NCBI RefSeq assembly: GCF_036226665.1
Contig: NZ_CP109007.1
Coordinates: 1,893,501-1,957,500, forward strand
Length of the DNA stretch: 64,000 nt
Source of the DNA: Streptomyces sp. NBC_00691
GTDB lineage: Bacteria; Actinomycetota; Actinomycetes; Streptomycetales; Streptomycetaceae
Direction: 5' to 3'
Shown here: positions 34,939-45,315 of the stretch, one piece after another
Position numbering within the stretch: the stretch's first letter is position 1
Layout: every line of letters begins with the position of its first letter
Notes under the pieces: generated by a model
The model's input: the letters and a program-made list of their open reading frames with translations, nothing else
Told to the model about the DNA's origin: nothing
Databases searched by the model: none
Translations under genes and position numbers: made by a program

Positions 34939-35543
34939 CAAACTTCCGTCTTGTCGTCGTCGTCCTCACGATCCGGTGCATCCGGATCGAACGACGGGAC
35001 CCCTTCCAGTGAGTCCGGCTCGACCGCCTCCGCCTCGGGGAGGAAGGGCGCGAGCTCGGGGAGCTCGTCCAGGCCACGCAGGCCCATCCGCTCCAGGAAG
35101 TAGTTCGTCGTCCTGTACAGGATCGCACCTGTTTCGGGTTCCGCGCCCGCCTCCTCCACCAGACCCCGCTGGAGGAGGGTCCGCATCACGCCGTCGCAGT
35201 TGACTCCGCGGACCGCGGAGACCCGGGAACGGCTGACCGGCTGGCGGTACGCGACGACCGCGAGGGTCTCCAGGGCCGCCTGGGTGAGCCGGGCCTGCTG
35301 GCCCTCCAGGACGAAGGCCTCGACGGCCGCGGCGTGGGCGGCGCGGGTGTAGTAGCGCCAGCCGCCGGCGACCTGGCGGAGCTCGAAACCGCGGCCCTGG
35401 ACGGTGTACTCGTCGGCCAGCTCGCGCAGGGCGTCGGCCACCTCACGGGGGGTGCGCTCCAGGACCTTGGCGAGGTGCGCCTCGGTGGCGGGCTCGTCGA
35501 CGACCATGAGGACGGCTTCGAGAGAGGGCTTGAGGTCGCTCAT
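34938..35543 (-). CDS. scpB: segregation and condensation protein B
   Basis: A 201-residue protein with two winged-helix domains that binds ScpA and SMC. Typical segments: LEAVLMVVDEPATEAHLAKV, VAGGWRYYTRA, QARLTQAALETLAVVAYRQP and VSRSRVSAVRGVNCDGVMRT. The C-terminal 40 residues are acidic. It overlaps the end of scpA by four bases (ATGA) and the pseudouridine synthase start by one base. Confidence 0.95.
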   Translation of the reverse strand: MSDLKPSLEAVLMVVDEPATEAHLAKVLERTPREVADALRELADEYTVQGRGFELRQVAGGWRYYTRAAHAAAVEAFVLEGQQARLTQAALETLAVVAYRQPVSRSRVSAVRGVNCDGVMRTLLQRGLVEEAGAEPETGAILYRTTNYFLERMGLRGLDELPELAPFLPEAEAVEPDSLEGVPSFDPDAPDREDDDDKTEV

Positions 35544-36571
35544 GCGGTGGTCTCCTGGTCGAACTCGTCGGTCACGGCCCCCGTGGGATCCGCCTCCCCG
35601 CCGGTCCAGGAGACCGTGAGGTCCCCCAGGGCGGTCTCCTGGTCGAGGGCGACGGCCCTCTCGCGGTAGAGCTCCAGAAGGGCCAGGAAGCGGGCGACGA
35701 CGGTGAGGGTGTCGTCGCCGACGTCCTCGATGAGCTCCCGGAAGAGCGCCGTCCCGCGCTCCCGCAGCAGCGAGACGACCACGGCGGCCTGCTCGCGGAC
35801 GCTGACGAGCGGGGCGTGGATGTGGTCGACGTACACCTGAGGCTCGGCCTTGGGCTGCATGGCCTTGACGGCCAGCCTGGCGAAGCCCTCGGCGCCGATG
35901 GAGATGACGACCTCGGGAAGCAGCTCGGCGTGGTGGGGTTCGAGTCCGACGGTACGGGGGTGGCGGCGGCCCTCGGTCTCCCAGCGCTCCTCGAAGATCG
36001 CCGCGATGCGCTTGTACGCGCGGTACTGGAGGAGCCGGGCGAAGAGCAGGTCCCGGGCCTCCAGGAGCGCGAGGTCGGCCTCGTCCTCGACCTCTGCGGC
36101 GGGCAGCAGCCGGGCGGCCTTGAGGTCGAGCAGGGTGGCGGCGACGACGAGGAACTCGGTGGTCTGGTCGAGGTCCCCGTCGGGCCCGAGGGCGCGCAGG
36201 TGCGCCATGAACTCGTCGGTGACCCGGGAGAGGGCGACCTCGGTGACGTCGAGCTTGTGCTTGGTGATCAGCTGGAGCAGCAGATCGAAGGGCCCCTCGA
36301 AGTTGGCCAGCCGCACGGTGAACCGCCCGTCCCCCTCGGGCACGTCGGCGGCCGGTGCCCGGGTTACGTCGGCCGGCGGTCCTTCGGGTACGTCGGCGGC
36401 CGCTTCCCCGGCCCCGGATCCGGCCTGGGGCGCGGCCTCGGAGACCTCCGCGGCCCCGGCGGAAGCCCGCCCCCCGGCCTCGGCGGCCGTGGGGCCCTCC
36501 GGCTCGCCCGGACCGCGGCCCAGGGCGCGACGGCGGGGTGGGCGGGACGTTTCGTCAGAGGCGTGGTGCAT
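35540..36571 (-). CDS. scpA: segregation and condensation protein A (kleisin)
   Basis: A 343-residue kleisin that closes the SMC ring. The first 85 residues are a Pro/Ala/Glu-rich extension with a repeated ADVPEG motif. The kleisin N-terminal domain then begins with FTVRLANFEGPFDLLLQLIT and KHKLDVTEVALSRVTDEFMA. The C-terminal winged helix includes LLRERGTALFRELIEDVGDD, then TVVARFLALLELYRERAVAL. It acts in chromosome condensation and sporulation septation together with ScpB and the ParA-like protein upstream. Confidence 0.95.
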   Translation of the reverse strand: MHHASDETSRPPRRRALGRGPGEPEGPTAAEAGGRASAGAAEVSEAAPQAGSGAGEAAADVPEGPPADVTRAPAADVPEGDGRFTVRLANFEGPFDLLLQLITKHKLDVTEVALSRVTDEFMAHLRALGPDGDLDQTTEFLVVAATLLDLKAARLLPAAEVEDEADLALLEARDLLFARLLQYRAYKRIAAIFEERWETEGRRHPRTVGLEPHHAELLPEVVISIGAEGFARLAVKAMQPKAEPQVYVDHIHAPLVSVREQAAVVVSLLRERGTALFRELIEDVGDDTLTVVARFLALLELYRERAVALDQETALGDLTVSWTGGEADPTGAVTDEFDQETTA

Positions 36572-36615
36572 GGAGGTCCAGGGGAGCGGGGAGCGCGGCA
36601 GCCCGCAGGCTACCG

Positions 36616-37110
36616 TCAGCGGCCGCGCAGGCGGCGCACGAGGATGCTCGCGTCGCCGCGTGACTCCAGGTCCGCCAGGACGACCGCGACGGCCTCCCGG
36701 ACGATCCGGCCCCGGTCCACGGCGAGACCGTGCTCGCCCCGGAGGACGAGCCGGGCGTGCTCCAGGTCCATCAGCTCCTCGGCGGAGACGTAGACCGTGA
36801 TCTTCTCGTCGTGGCGCTCACGGCCGCTGGGCCGCCGGTTCGGGGCCCGGCCGCCGCGCCGCCGCGCCGCCGGGGCGGGCACCGCGGCGTTGGGCGTCGC
36901 GGGCTTCGGAGCGGCGGCACCCTCGGGCTCCGCCGTCCGGGCGCGCGGCTCCGATGTCTCGGAGTCCGCCGCCGCGTGCTCCGCGGAGCCCTCGGCCGCC
37001 GTCGTGTCGCTCTCGCCCGCGGGGGCCGGGACGGCCCGGCGGGGTGCGGACGCCTGGAGCGCCGTCCCCCCGGTCGTACGGAAGAGTTCGTCGGCGCCGG
37101 GCAGACTCAC
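36616..37110 (-). CDS. small protein between parA and scpA, possible ribbon-helix-helix partner
   Basis: About 164 residues, unrecognised by name. The first 100 residues are Ala/Pro/Glu-rich and likely disordered. The C-terminal 65 residues, beginning DEKITVYVSAEELMDLEHAR and ending DLESRGDASILVRRLRGR, have a strand-helix-helix pattern like ribbon-helix-helix or CopG-type DNA-binding proteins. The GTG chosen overlaps the parA stop (GTGA); a GTG at 37122 with GGAGG ten bases upstream is the alternative. Standing between a ParA-like ATPase and ScpA, it could be the DNA- or ATPase-binding partner that replaces ParB here. Confidence 0.78.
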   Translation of the reverse strand: MSLPGADELFRTTGGTALQASAPRRAVPAPAGESDTTAAEGSAEHAAADSETSEPRARTAEPEGAAAPKPATPNAAVPAPAARRRGGRAPNRRPSGRERHDEKITVYVSAEELMDLEHARLVLRGEHGLAVDRGRIVREAVAVVLADLESRGDASILVRRLRGR

Positions 37111-38240
37111 TCGGCGTGACACCGGGCGAGCACCTCCCTGGCGAGCTGACGATAGGCGGCGGCGCCCACGGAGTTGGAGGCGTACGTGGTGATGGGCTCG
37201 CCGGCGACCGTGGTCTCCGGGAAGCGCACCGTCCGCCCGATGACCGTGTGGTACACGTGGTCGTCGAAGGCCTCGACGACGCGCGCGAGGACCTCACGGC
37301 TGTGCACGGTACGGGAGTCGTACATCGTGGCGAGGATGCCGTCGAGCTCCAGCTCGGGGTTGAGCCGCTCCTGGACCTTCTCAATGGTCTCGGTGAGCAG
37401 CGCCACTCCGCGGAGCGCGAAGAACTCGCATTCCAGCGGCACGATGACCTTGTGAGCCGCCGTCAGGGCGTTCACGGTCAGCAGGCCGAGCGAGGGCTGA
37501 CAGTCGATCACGATGTAGTCGTAGTCGTTCATCAGCGGCTTCAGGGCGCGCTGGAGCGTCGACTCGCGCGCGACCTCGCTGACGAGCTGGACTTCGGCGG
37601 CCGAGAGGTCGATGTTGCTCGGCAGCAGGTCCATGTTGGGTACGGCGGTCTTGAGGAGGACCTCGTCCGCCGACATGCCCCGCTCCATGAGCAGGTTGTA
37701 GACGGTGAGGTCGAGCTCCATCGGGTTCACGCCGAGGCCGACCGACAGGGCTCCCTGCGGGTCGAAGTCGACGAGCAGCACCCGCCGTCCGTACTCCGCG
37801 AGCGCGGCACCCAGGTTGATGGTCGACGTGGTCTTGCCGACGCCGCCCTTCTGGTTGCACATCGCGATGATCTTCGCGGGTCCGTGGTCCGTGAGCGGAC
37901 CGGGGATCGGGAAGTACGGCAGGGGCCGTCCCGTCGGGCCGATCCGCTCGCGGCGCTGACGGGCAGCGTCGGGTGCGAGGGTGGCCGCGTACTCGGGGTC
38001 GGGCTCGTACTCGGCGTCGGGGTCGTAGAAGTGCCCCTCGGGCACCTCGTCAAAGGCGGCGAAGTGGGTGGACTCTCGGCCCATCTCGTTGCCGGCCGTG
38101 GCGTTCACGTGTAGGCCGTCCATCGTCTTCATCGTGTGGGCTGTCGTCATGGGCTGGTGCGTCGCGAAGGTCCGCACCGCGACGGAGCCGATCGGAGCAC
38201 CTGGCGCACCGCTCCCGGGAGTAATTGTCGACTCATTCAC
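37107..38240 (-). CDS. parA: ParA/Soj family ATPase (ParB-less locus)
   Basis: A 377-residue ATPase. A 115-residue variable N-terminus precedes the deviant Walker A (CNQKGGVGKTTSTINLGAAL), the switch region LLVDFDPQGALSVGLG and the Walker B-like DYDYIVIDCQPSLGLLTVNA. It assembles on DNA or membrane when ATP-bound and helps to position chromosomes. No parB follows, and location beside scpAB away from the origin marks it as the secondary ParA-like protein of Streptomyces. Start: GTG with a strong AAGGAGG 11 bases upstream. First gene of an operon reading parA, small protein, scpA, scpB, pseudouridine synthase. Confidence 0.93.
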   Translation of the reverse strand: MNESTITPGSGAPGAPIGSVAVRTFATHQPMTTAHTMKTMDGLHVNATAGNEMGRESTHFAAFDEVPEGHFYDPDAEYEPDPEYAATLAPDAARQRRERIGPTGRPLPYFPIPGPLTDHGPAKIIAMCNQKGGVGKTTSTINLGAALAEYGRRVLLVDFDPQGALSVGLGVNPMELDLTVYNLLMERGMSADEVLLKTAVPNMDLLPSNIDLSAAEVQLVSEVARESTLQRALKPLMNDYDYIVIDCQPSLGLLTVNALTAAHKVIVPLECEFFALRGVALLTETIEKVQERLNPELELDGILATMYDSRTVHSREVLARVVEAFDDHVYHTVIGRTVRFPETTVAGEPITTYASNSVGAAAYRQLAREVLARCHAE

Positions 38241-38504
38241 AAGTCGTCTTACCTCCTTGGATGTCACCAGGAACATTTATCGATAGGTCAGCGTGGCACC
38301 ATGCCGACGGTTGGCGACTCTATGGCGTGTCACCGCTCCGCAGCAACACAATCCGCCGGACCCGGCCCGATGTGTCGGCAACCGAACACCTCTCTGTCAA
38401 GGGTGCGCAGGCATGCATCCACACGTTTCAGGGGTGTGCGAAACGGTTAAAGGGTTACGTTCGAGGCGAGTTGGCCGAACGTTCCGCCGGGTCCGGACAG
38501 ACGT

Positions 38505-38537
38505 CCGGCCGGACCTTGTCGAACAAGGTCCGGCCGG
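38505..38537 (-). terminator. hairpin terminator after ald
   Basis: Perfect 15-base arms (38505-38519, 38523-38537; CCGGCCGGACCTTGT) around CGA, 44 bases past the ald stop. The 341-base stretch 38241-38581 otherwise holds only the parA promoter region; I see no gene in it. Confidence 0.88.
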
Positions 38538-38581
38538 GCGTGTGGCATTGACGGCACGCGTTGACGGCGATGCCGCGAGGG

Positions 38582-39697
38582 TCAGCCCAGAAGGGTGCCC
38601 AGCTCGACGTGCTCGAGGCCGTGCGCCTCGGCGACCTCCTTGTAAACCACCTTGCCGTCATGGGTGTTGAGGCCCAGAGCGAGCGCGGCGTCGCGGCGCA
38701 GCGCCTCGGCCCAGCCGTTGTTCGCCAGCGACACGATGTAGGGCAGCGTGGCGTTGGTGAGGGCGTAGGTGGAGGTGTTCGGGACCGCGCCCGGCATGTT
38801 CGCGACGCAGTAGAAGACCGAGTTGTGGACCTGGAAGGTCGGCTCGGCGTGGGTGGTCGCGTGCGAGTCCTCGAAGCAGCCGCCCTGGTCGATCGCAATG
38901 TCGACAAGGACACTTCCGGGCTTCATCTTGGCGACGAGCTCGTTGGTGACCAGCTTCGGGGCCTTGGCGCCCGGGATGAGGACGGCACCGATGACGAGGT
39001 CGGCCTCGACGACGGCCTTCTCCAGCTCGTAGGCGTTGGAGACGATCGTCTTCACCTTGGTGCCGAAGATCTTGTCGGCCTCGCGGAGCTTGTTGATGTC
39101 ACGGTCGAGCAGGGTCACGTGGAAGCCCATGCCGACGGCGATCTGGGTGGCGTTCCAGCCGGAGACGCCGCCGCCGATGACGACGCACTCGCCGGCGTGG
39201 GTGCCGGGGACGCCGCCGGGGAGCACGCCGCGGCCGCCGACCGAGCGCATCAGGTGGTAGGCACCGACCTGCGGGGCCAGGCGGCCCGCGACCTCGGACA
39301 TCGGGGCGAGCAGCGGGAGGGCGCGGTTCGCGGTCTCCACGGTCTCGTACGCGATGGCGGTGGTGCCGGACTCCAGGAGCGCGTCCGTGCACTCGCGGGA
39401 GGCGGCGAGGTGCAGGTAGGTGAAGAGCGTCTGGTCCTTGCGGAGGCGGTGGTACTCCTCCGCGATCGGCTCCTTGACCTTGAGCAGCAGGTCGGCGGTG
39501 GCCCAGACCTCGTCGGCGGTGGGGAGGATCTCGGCGCCCGCGGCGACGTACTCCTCGTCCGTGATCGAGGAGCCGACACCGGCGTTCTGCTCGACGAAGA
39601 CCTGGTGGCCGTGGCGGACGAGCTCGTGGACACCCGCAGGGGTGATGGCCACGCGGAACTCGTTGTTCTTGACCTCGCGGGGGATGCCGACCTTCAT
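38582..39697 (-). CDS. ald: alanine dehydrogenase
   Basis: A 371-residue NAD-dependent enzyme interconverting alanine and pyruvate plus ammonia. Hallmarks: MKVGIPREVKNNEFRVAITP at the start; TADLLLKVKEP with the substrate lysine; TLFTYLHLAA with the catalytic histidine; GECVVIGGGVSGWNATQIAV for NAD; and DIAIDQGGCFEDSHATTHAE. Length equals the family norm. It is monocistronic, with its own terminator at 38505-38537. AAGGA lies 11 bases before the ATG. Confidence 0.97.
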   Translation of the reverse strand: MKVGIPREVKNNEFRVAITPAGVHELVRHGHQVFVEQNAGVGSSITDEEYVAAGAEILPTADEVWATADLLLKVKEPIAEEYHRLRKDQTLFTYLHLAASRECTDALLESGTTAIAYETVETANRALPLLAPMSEVAGRLAPQVGAYHLMRSVGGRGVLPGGVPGTHAGECVVIGGGVSGWNATQIAVGMGFHVTLLDRDINKLREADKIFGTKVKTIVSNAYELEKAVVEADLVIGAVLIPGAKAPKLVTNELVAKMKPGSVLVDIAIDQGGCFEDSHATTHAEPTFQVHNSVFYCVANMPGAVPNTSTYALTNATLPYIVSLANNGWAEALRRDAALALGLNTHDGKVVYKEVAEAHGLEHVELGTLLG

Positions 39698-39844
39698 CGT
39701 CGATCACGGTCCTTGAATCAGGGGGGATACATGGGGCACTGCGATACATACCCGGATGCACTGCGGCGCACCGGGGCAGACCACGTTCGAACGCGGCGCA
39801 CCCAGTCTAATGAAGGAGTTCCTGCTGTCTAGCCTTTCAAAGTA

Positions 39845-41830
39845 CTAATCTTTGATCAACCCACTGCGGATTTCGTAGGCAGATGATTCCGATTCCAGCA
39901 GTCTCTCGGCTGCGGCCCGGTGCAGGCGGGCCGCAGCCGGGTCACCGAGCCGGTCGAGGGTGTCGGCGAGCCGCAGCTGGAGCGCGGCCTGCAGCCGGGT
40001 GTCCTGGGCGCGCCGGGCCCACTCGACGGCCTCCTCGCAGGTCCGGAGCGATTCCTCGGGTCGTCCCGCGTACTCCTGGACCCGGGCGGCCTCGCTCAAC
40101 GCCCGTGCGTGGCCCGGGAGATCGTCGAGCCGCCGGTAGCCCGCAGCGGCGGCCCGCCAGTTCCGCAGGGCCTCGCCGTACCGGCCCGCGTAGGTCTGTA
40201 CGGCGCCGAGGCGGGCGTACAGCCTGGCCTGATCCGCCCGCTCGTCCCGGGCGAGGCGCTGGGCGAGCGCTCGCCCGTACCAGTCGCCGGCCCGCTGCCA
40301 GTCCCCCAGCTCCTGATACGAGCCACCTACGGATTCCATCGCGCGACCGGTCGCGTACGGGTCATTTGCTGCGCGTCCGGCATCCAAAGCCGACCGATAT
40401 CGCAGCAGAGCCTCCTTCGTCCTGCCGGTGCGGGCATCGAGATCGGCCAGGTTCAGCAGGGCCGCCGCCCGCTCCCGGTGCAGCCCGCGCCGCTCGGCCA
40501 CGTCCAGGACCAGCTGGTGCAGCCCGTACAGCTGCGGTGCGGCCGCCTCGGCACCCCGGTGCGCGGCCAGTGCCCTGACCAGCGAGGCGACCAGCCGGCG
40601 GGCGAGGGTGTCGAGCTCCCCGTCGGCGACGGCCAGCCGGGCGGAGGCGAGCAGGAAGGACTGCCGGGAACGCAGCCAGTCGGCGCCCGCCTCGGCGGTG
40701 GGGAACCTCAGGGCGCGCGGCAGACCGGCCAGCTTCCGGCGGGCCGGCGAGCCCTCGGGTTCGGTGACCGCACGGCAGGACTGGAGGAGCCGTACGGTCC
40801 GCTCCAGCATCCGGGCCCGGGCGAGCTGCACCTCGGCGGGCCGGTCGCGCTCCTCCAGCTGAGCGCGCAGCAGAGGGACGAGATGGCCGGGGACCTGGTA
40901 CTGCCCGTCCTCGCCGTCCTCCAGCAGCCCCAGGGCGGCGAAGTCGGCGAGGGTGGTCGCCGCGGCCGAGACCGAGCAGCCGGCCAGGGCGGAGGCCGTG
41001 TGGGCGTCGGCCCGGCCGACGGGCGCGAGGGAGAGGAATCGCAGTATCCGGGCGGCGGTCGCGGGCAGCGCCTCGTGGGCGAGCGCGAAGGCGCGGCTCA
41101 GCGGATCACCGCTGAGCGCGCGCAGCCGCTTCGCGAGATCGGCGACGGATGCCTTGGGGCGGGTGGAGAGCCAGCCGCCGGCGAGCACGACCGCGGCGGG
41201 CAGCCCGCCGCACTCCTCGACGAGCGTCTCGGCGGCCTGCGGATCGACGGTGATGCGTACGGAGCCGGTGAAGGCGGTGAGCAGTTCGATGGCCGACTTG
41301 GGGTCCAGCCCGCCCAGGGTGCAGGGCCGCACGTCGGGGATGCCGGTGAGGGGCCCGCGGGCGACGCCGATCACCAGGGAGTCGGGGTTGTCGGGGATGA
41401 GCGGATCGGCGTGCTCGGCGTCGACGGCGTCGTCGAGGACGAGGACGGCACGGCGCTCGCCGAGCGCCGTGCGGACCAGCTCGGTCAGCTCGTCCTCGGC
41501 GGCGCCGGGGGGCTCGGGGACCCCGAGCGCGGCGAGGAGCTCCTGGGCGACGCGGGCGGTGGGGACGGGGTCGCCCCCGGGCTCGGTGAGCCGTGCGCGG
41601 AAGACCCCGTCGGGGTACTGGCCGGAGAGTCCGGCGGCGAGTTCCTCGGCGAGCGCGGTACGTCCGGAGCCGGGCTTGCCCGCGACGAGGAGGACCCGGG
41701 CGCGGGGTGCCTTACGGCCGGTCAGGGTGTCGAGGCCGGTCCGCTCGATGTCGGCGCGCAGGGCTTTCAACTCCCGCTGCCGGCCGAAGAACTGCCGGCT
41801 GCCGGCCGCCGCCACCGCCTGATCCGTCAC
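39845..41830 (-). CDS. STAND-type ATPase with TPR-like repeats (AfsR-like without DNA-binding domain)
   Basis: A 661-residue protein. Residues about 12-330 form an NB-ARC-like NTPase with a P-loop G-K-P-G-S-G-R-T (51-58) in which arginine 57 takes the usual lysine place. A Walker B-like AVLVLDDAVD and a regulatory winged-helix stretch follow. The C-terminal half is made of TPR-like helices (RRGLHRERAAALLNLADLDA; AMESVGGSYQELGDWQRAGD). There is no SARP DNA-binding domain, so it may act as a signalling scaffold. The GTG at 41830 is chosen for GGGAG ten bases upstream; the frame continues to 41917. The last codons lie in AT-rich sequence with an inverted repeat (TCAAAG-7-CTTTGA, 39837-39855). 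Confidence 0.82.
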   Translation of the reverse strand: MTDQAVAAAGSRQFFGRQRELKALRADIERTGLDTLTGRKAPRARVLLVAGKPGSGRTALAEELAAGLSGQYPDGVFRARLTEPGGDPVPTARVAQELLAALGVPEPPGAAEDELTELVRTALGERRAVLVLDDAVDAEHADPLIPDNPDSLVIGVARGPLTGIPDVRPCTLGGLDPKSAIELLTAFTGSVRITVDPQAAETLVEECGGLPAAVVLAGGWLSTRPKASVADLAKRLRALSGDPLSRAFALAHEALPATAARILRFLSLAPVGRADAHTASALAGCSVSAAATTLADFAALGLLEDGEDGQYQVPGHLVPLLRAQLEERDRPAEVQLARARMLERTVRLLQSCRAVTEPEGSPARRKLAGLPRALRFPTAEAGADWLRSRQSFLLASARLAVADGELDTLARRLVASLVRALAAHRGAEAAAPQLYGLHQLVLDVAERRGLHRERAAALLNLADLDARTGRTKEALLRYRSALDAGRAANDPYATGRAMESVGGSYQELGDWQRAGDWYGRALAQRLARDERADQARLYARLGAVQTYAGRYGEALRNWRAAAAGYRRLDDLPGHARALSEAARVQEYAGRPEESLRTCEEAVEWARRAQDTRLQAALQLRLADTLDRLGDPAAARLHRAAAERLLESESSAYEIRSGLIKD

Positions 41831-42190
41831 GGGCCACGCTCCCGTCCACCTGCGCACGAGCCGATCCCGCACGGGGGCTCCGCACGGGCGATCCCGAGCG
41901 TAGTTCAGGGCGCACACCGGACCTGGCGGAGCACGACGAACACGTCCCCCGATCGGATCAACAGATCGTCACACCACGCGCACCTGACTCCCACGCACCC
42001 GACGCGGACCACGCCCGCCCTCCCGGGTCACCCGCCCCGGGAGGAGCCCCGGGCCGACGCCAGGCGGCGACAGCGGGCCCGGCGGCCCCAGGCCCAGCGG
42101 GCCGCGGCCGCCAGGCCGAGCAGGGCCCGGCCCGGGTCAGGCCGCGGGCCCGGGTCAGGCCGCGACAGCGGGCCCCACAGGGCCAGGCCC

Positions 42191-42298
42191 GGACGGGCCG
42201 CGGCTCCCGGGTCCTACGCCTCGAACGGACGGGCCGCGGCTCCCGGGTCCTACGCCTCGAACGGACGGGCCGCGGCTCCCGGGTCCTACGCCTCGAAC
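42191..42298. repeat. 36-bp tandem repeat, three copies, spanning the 3' end of the NUDIX gene
   Basis: Three identical 36-base units at 42191, 42227 and 42263 (starting GGACGGGCCGCGGCTCCCGG), plus a partial copy at 42299. The unit nearest the gene contains its final codons and TAG stop (stop at 42286-42288); the two outer units repeat the same codons and stop downstream. The rest of 41831-42190 is GC-rich low-complexity sequence with smaller repeats and no supported gene. Confidence 0.92.
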
Positions 42299-42912
42299 GG
42301 ACGGGCCGGCCATTCCGCGTCGGCCGGGCGGAGTTCCCCCACACCCCCGCCCGCGCGCGCGGCCGCCAGCGACAGCACCCCCACCACCAGGCAGTTGTTG
42401 TGCAGCTCCCCCGCCAGGACCCCCCGCACCAGCTCCCCCAGCGGCACGCGGGCCAGCTCCATGTCCGCCTCTTCCTCGGAGACCTCGTACCGCTCCCCCT
42501 CCGCCTCGGAGAGCCCCCGCGCGAGGAAGATCCGAACGGCCTCGTCACAGCCGCCCGGAGTCGTGTAGACGTCGCTCAGGACCCGCCAGTCCTCGGCCTT
42601 GACGTGCGCCTCCTCGTACAGCTCGCGCTGGGCCGCGTGCAGCGGGTTCTCGCCGGGCACGTCGAGCAGTCCCGCCGGGATCTCCCAGAGCTTCTGCCGT
42701 ACGGGGTGCCGGTACTGCTTGAGCAGCAGGACCCGGTCCTGGTCGTCGAGGGCCAGGACGGCCACCGAGCCGGGGTGGACCTGGTAGTCGCGGCGTGCGA
42801 CCGTGCCGTCCGGCATGAGCACGTCGTCCGTGCGGACACTCGTCTTCTTTCCCTGGAAGGGGGTCGTCGTCGCGACGACCCGCCACTCCTCCGGGGTGTC
42901 CTGCAAGTCCAT
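42286..42912 (-). CDS. NUDIX hydrolase, ADP-ribose pyrophosphatase type
   Basis: A 208-residue enzyme with an intact NUDIX box: G-L-L-D-V-P-G-E-N, then QRELYEEAHV. WEIPAGLLDVPGENP and YTTPGGCDEAVRIFLARGL are typical of ADP-ribose pyrophosphatases (ADP-ribose to AMP plus ribose 5-phosphate). The ATG has GGGAGG six bases upstream. It follows pyrG across a hairpin at 42936-42969, the usual actinobacterial order. Its 3' end lies inside a 36-bp tandem repeat. Confidence 0.92.
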   Translation of the reverse strand: MDLQDTPEEWRVVATTTPFQGKKTSVRTDDVLMPDGTVARRDYQVHPGSVAVLALDDQDRVLLLKQYRHPVRQKLWEIPAGLLDVPGENPLHAAQRELYEEAHVKAEDWRVLSDVYTTPGGCDEAVRIFLARGLSEAEGERYEVSEEEADMELARVPLGELVRGVLAGELHNNCLVVGVLSLAAARAGGGVGELRPADAEWPARPFEA

Positions 42913-42935
42913 CTGCGTCCTCCCACACACGAAAA

Positions 42936-42969
42936 CCGGGGTACGGATCCGTCAGGACCCGTACCCCGG
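42936..42969 (-). terminator. intercistronic hairpin between pyrG and NUDIX gene
   Basis: Perfect 11-base arms CCGGGGTACGG and CCGTACCCCGG around a 12-base loop. It lies 19 bases after the pyrG stop and 24 bases ahead of the NUDIX ATG. It may terminate or attenuate pyrG transcripts, or protect their 3' ends. Confidence 0.75.
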
Positions 42970-42988
42970 CAACGTTAACGCGCGGCGA

Positions 42989-44647
<1,659 letters not shown>

Positions 44648-45315
44648 CGCCAAGAGGGGGCTCCCGTGGTCGCGTTCTGGAGGTGCGTACCGGCGTCCCC
44701 TCCGGAAGAATCGGGGGGTGCCGTCGCTGCGGTTTCGGGGTTCTCGGCTGTCGCCGTTTCCCACCGGTCCACGGGGTACCAGGGTATCAGCGACATCGGG
44801 AGACCGCTTCCGGCCACACGCGGCAGTCGGGTGTTCACGGACGGCGACGCGCGGACGGACGGAAGCTCCCGGCAGGCGGGGGAGGCACCCCCACCGGGCG
44901 GGGGGACCGGTCTCCCACCGGGCTGAGGGAGGAGGCGTCACTGTCTTTCATCGGGTTTCTCATCAGGTCTCTCACCTGCGAAGCGCAGGCCGTCCGCCGG
45001 GCCCTCCGGCAGATGCCCCGACGGAGCCTGCCCGCACAGCGGGCGGACCTTCCGCCGGCGAACCGGACCCGTTCACCTGATCGGAGCAACGCCGTCACCG
45101 GCGTGATCACCGGGTCACCAGGGTCCGAAGTATCCTGCTCGGACATCGCCCGCCGAGCCGGCCGGCCAGCGGCACCACCCCGCCCGTCACCCGGACCACG
45201 AGCTCGTCGAAGATCCCTTGACCGCTGACACACACAGACCCGGCTGCCGGACAGCCGGCGCATCTGAGCAAGCGCCCCGCGGGGCGGACGTGGCCGTTCG
45301 ACTGGAGTGAAGCAC
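44648..45315. other. 668-base divergent intergenic region
   Basis: The stretch between divergent pyrG and the GH15 gene holds no gene I can support. Open frames across it are Arg/Pro-rich shadows without ribosome sites. It should contain both promoters; three GTCACC/ATCACC units between about 45090 and 45120 could be regulator sites. No riboswitch or tRNA is recognised. Confidence 0.5.

Noticed and set aside
39784..39793. CGTTCGAACG palindrome upstream of ald as a LexA site.
   Set aside because: Half-sites are in the wrong orientation and spacing for the actinobacterial GAAC-N4-GTTC box.
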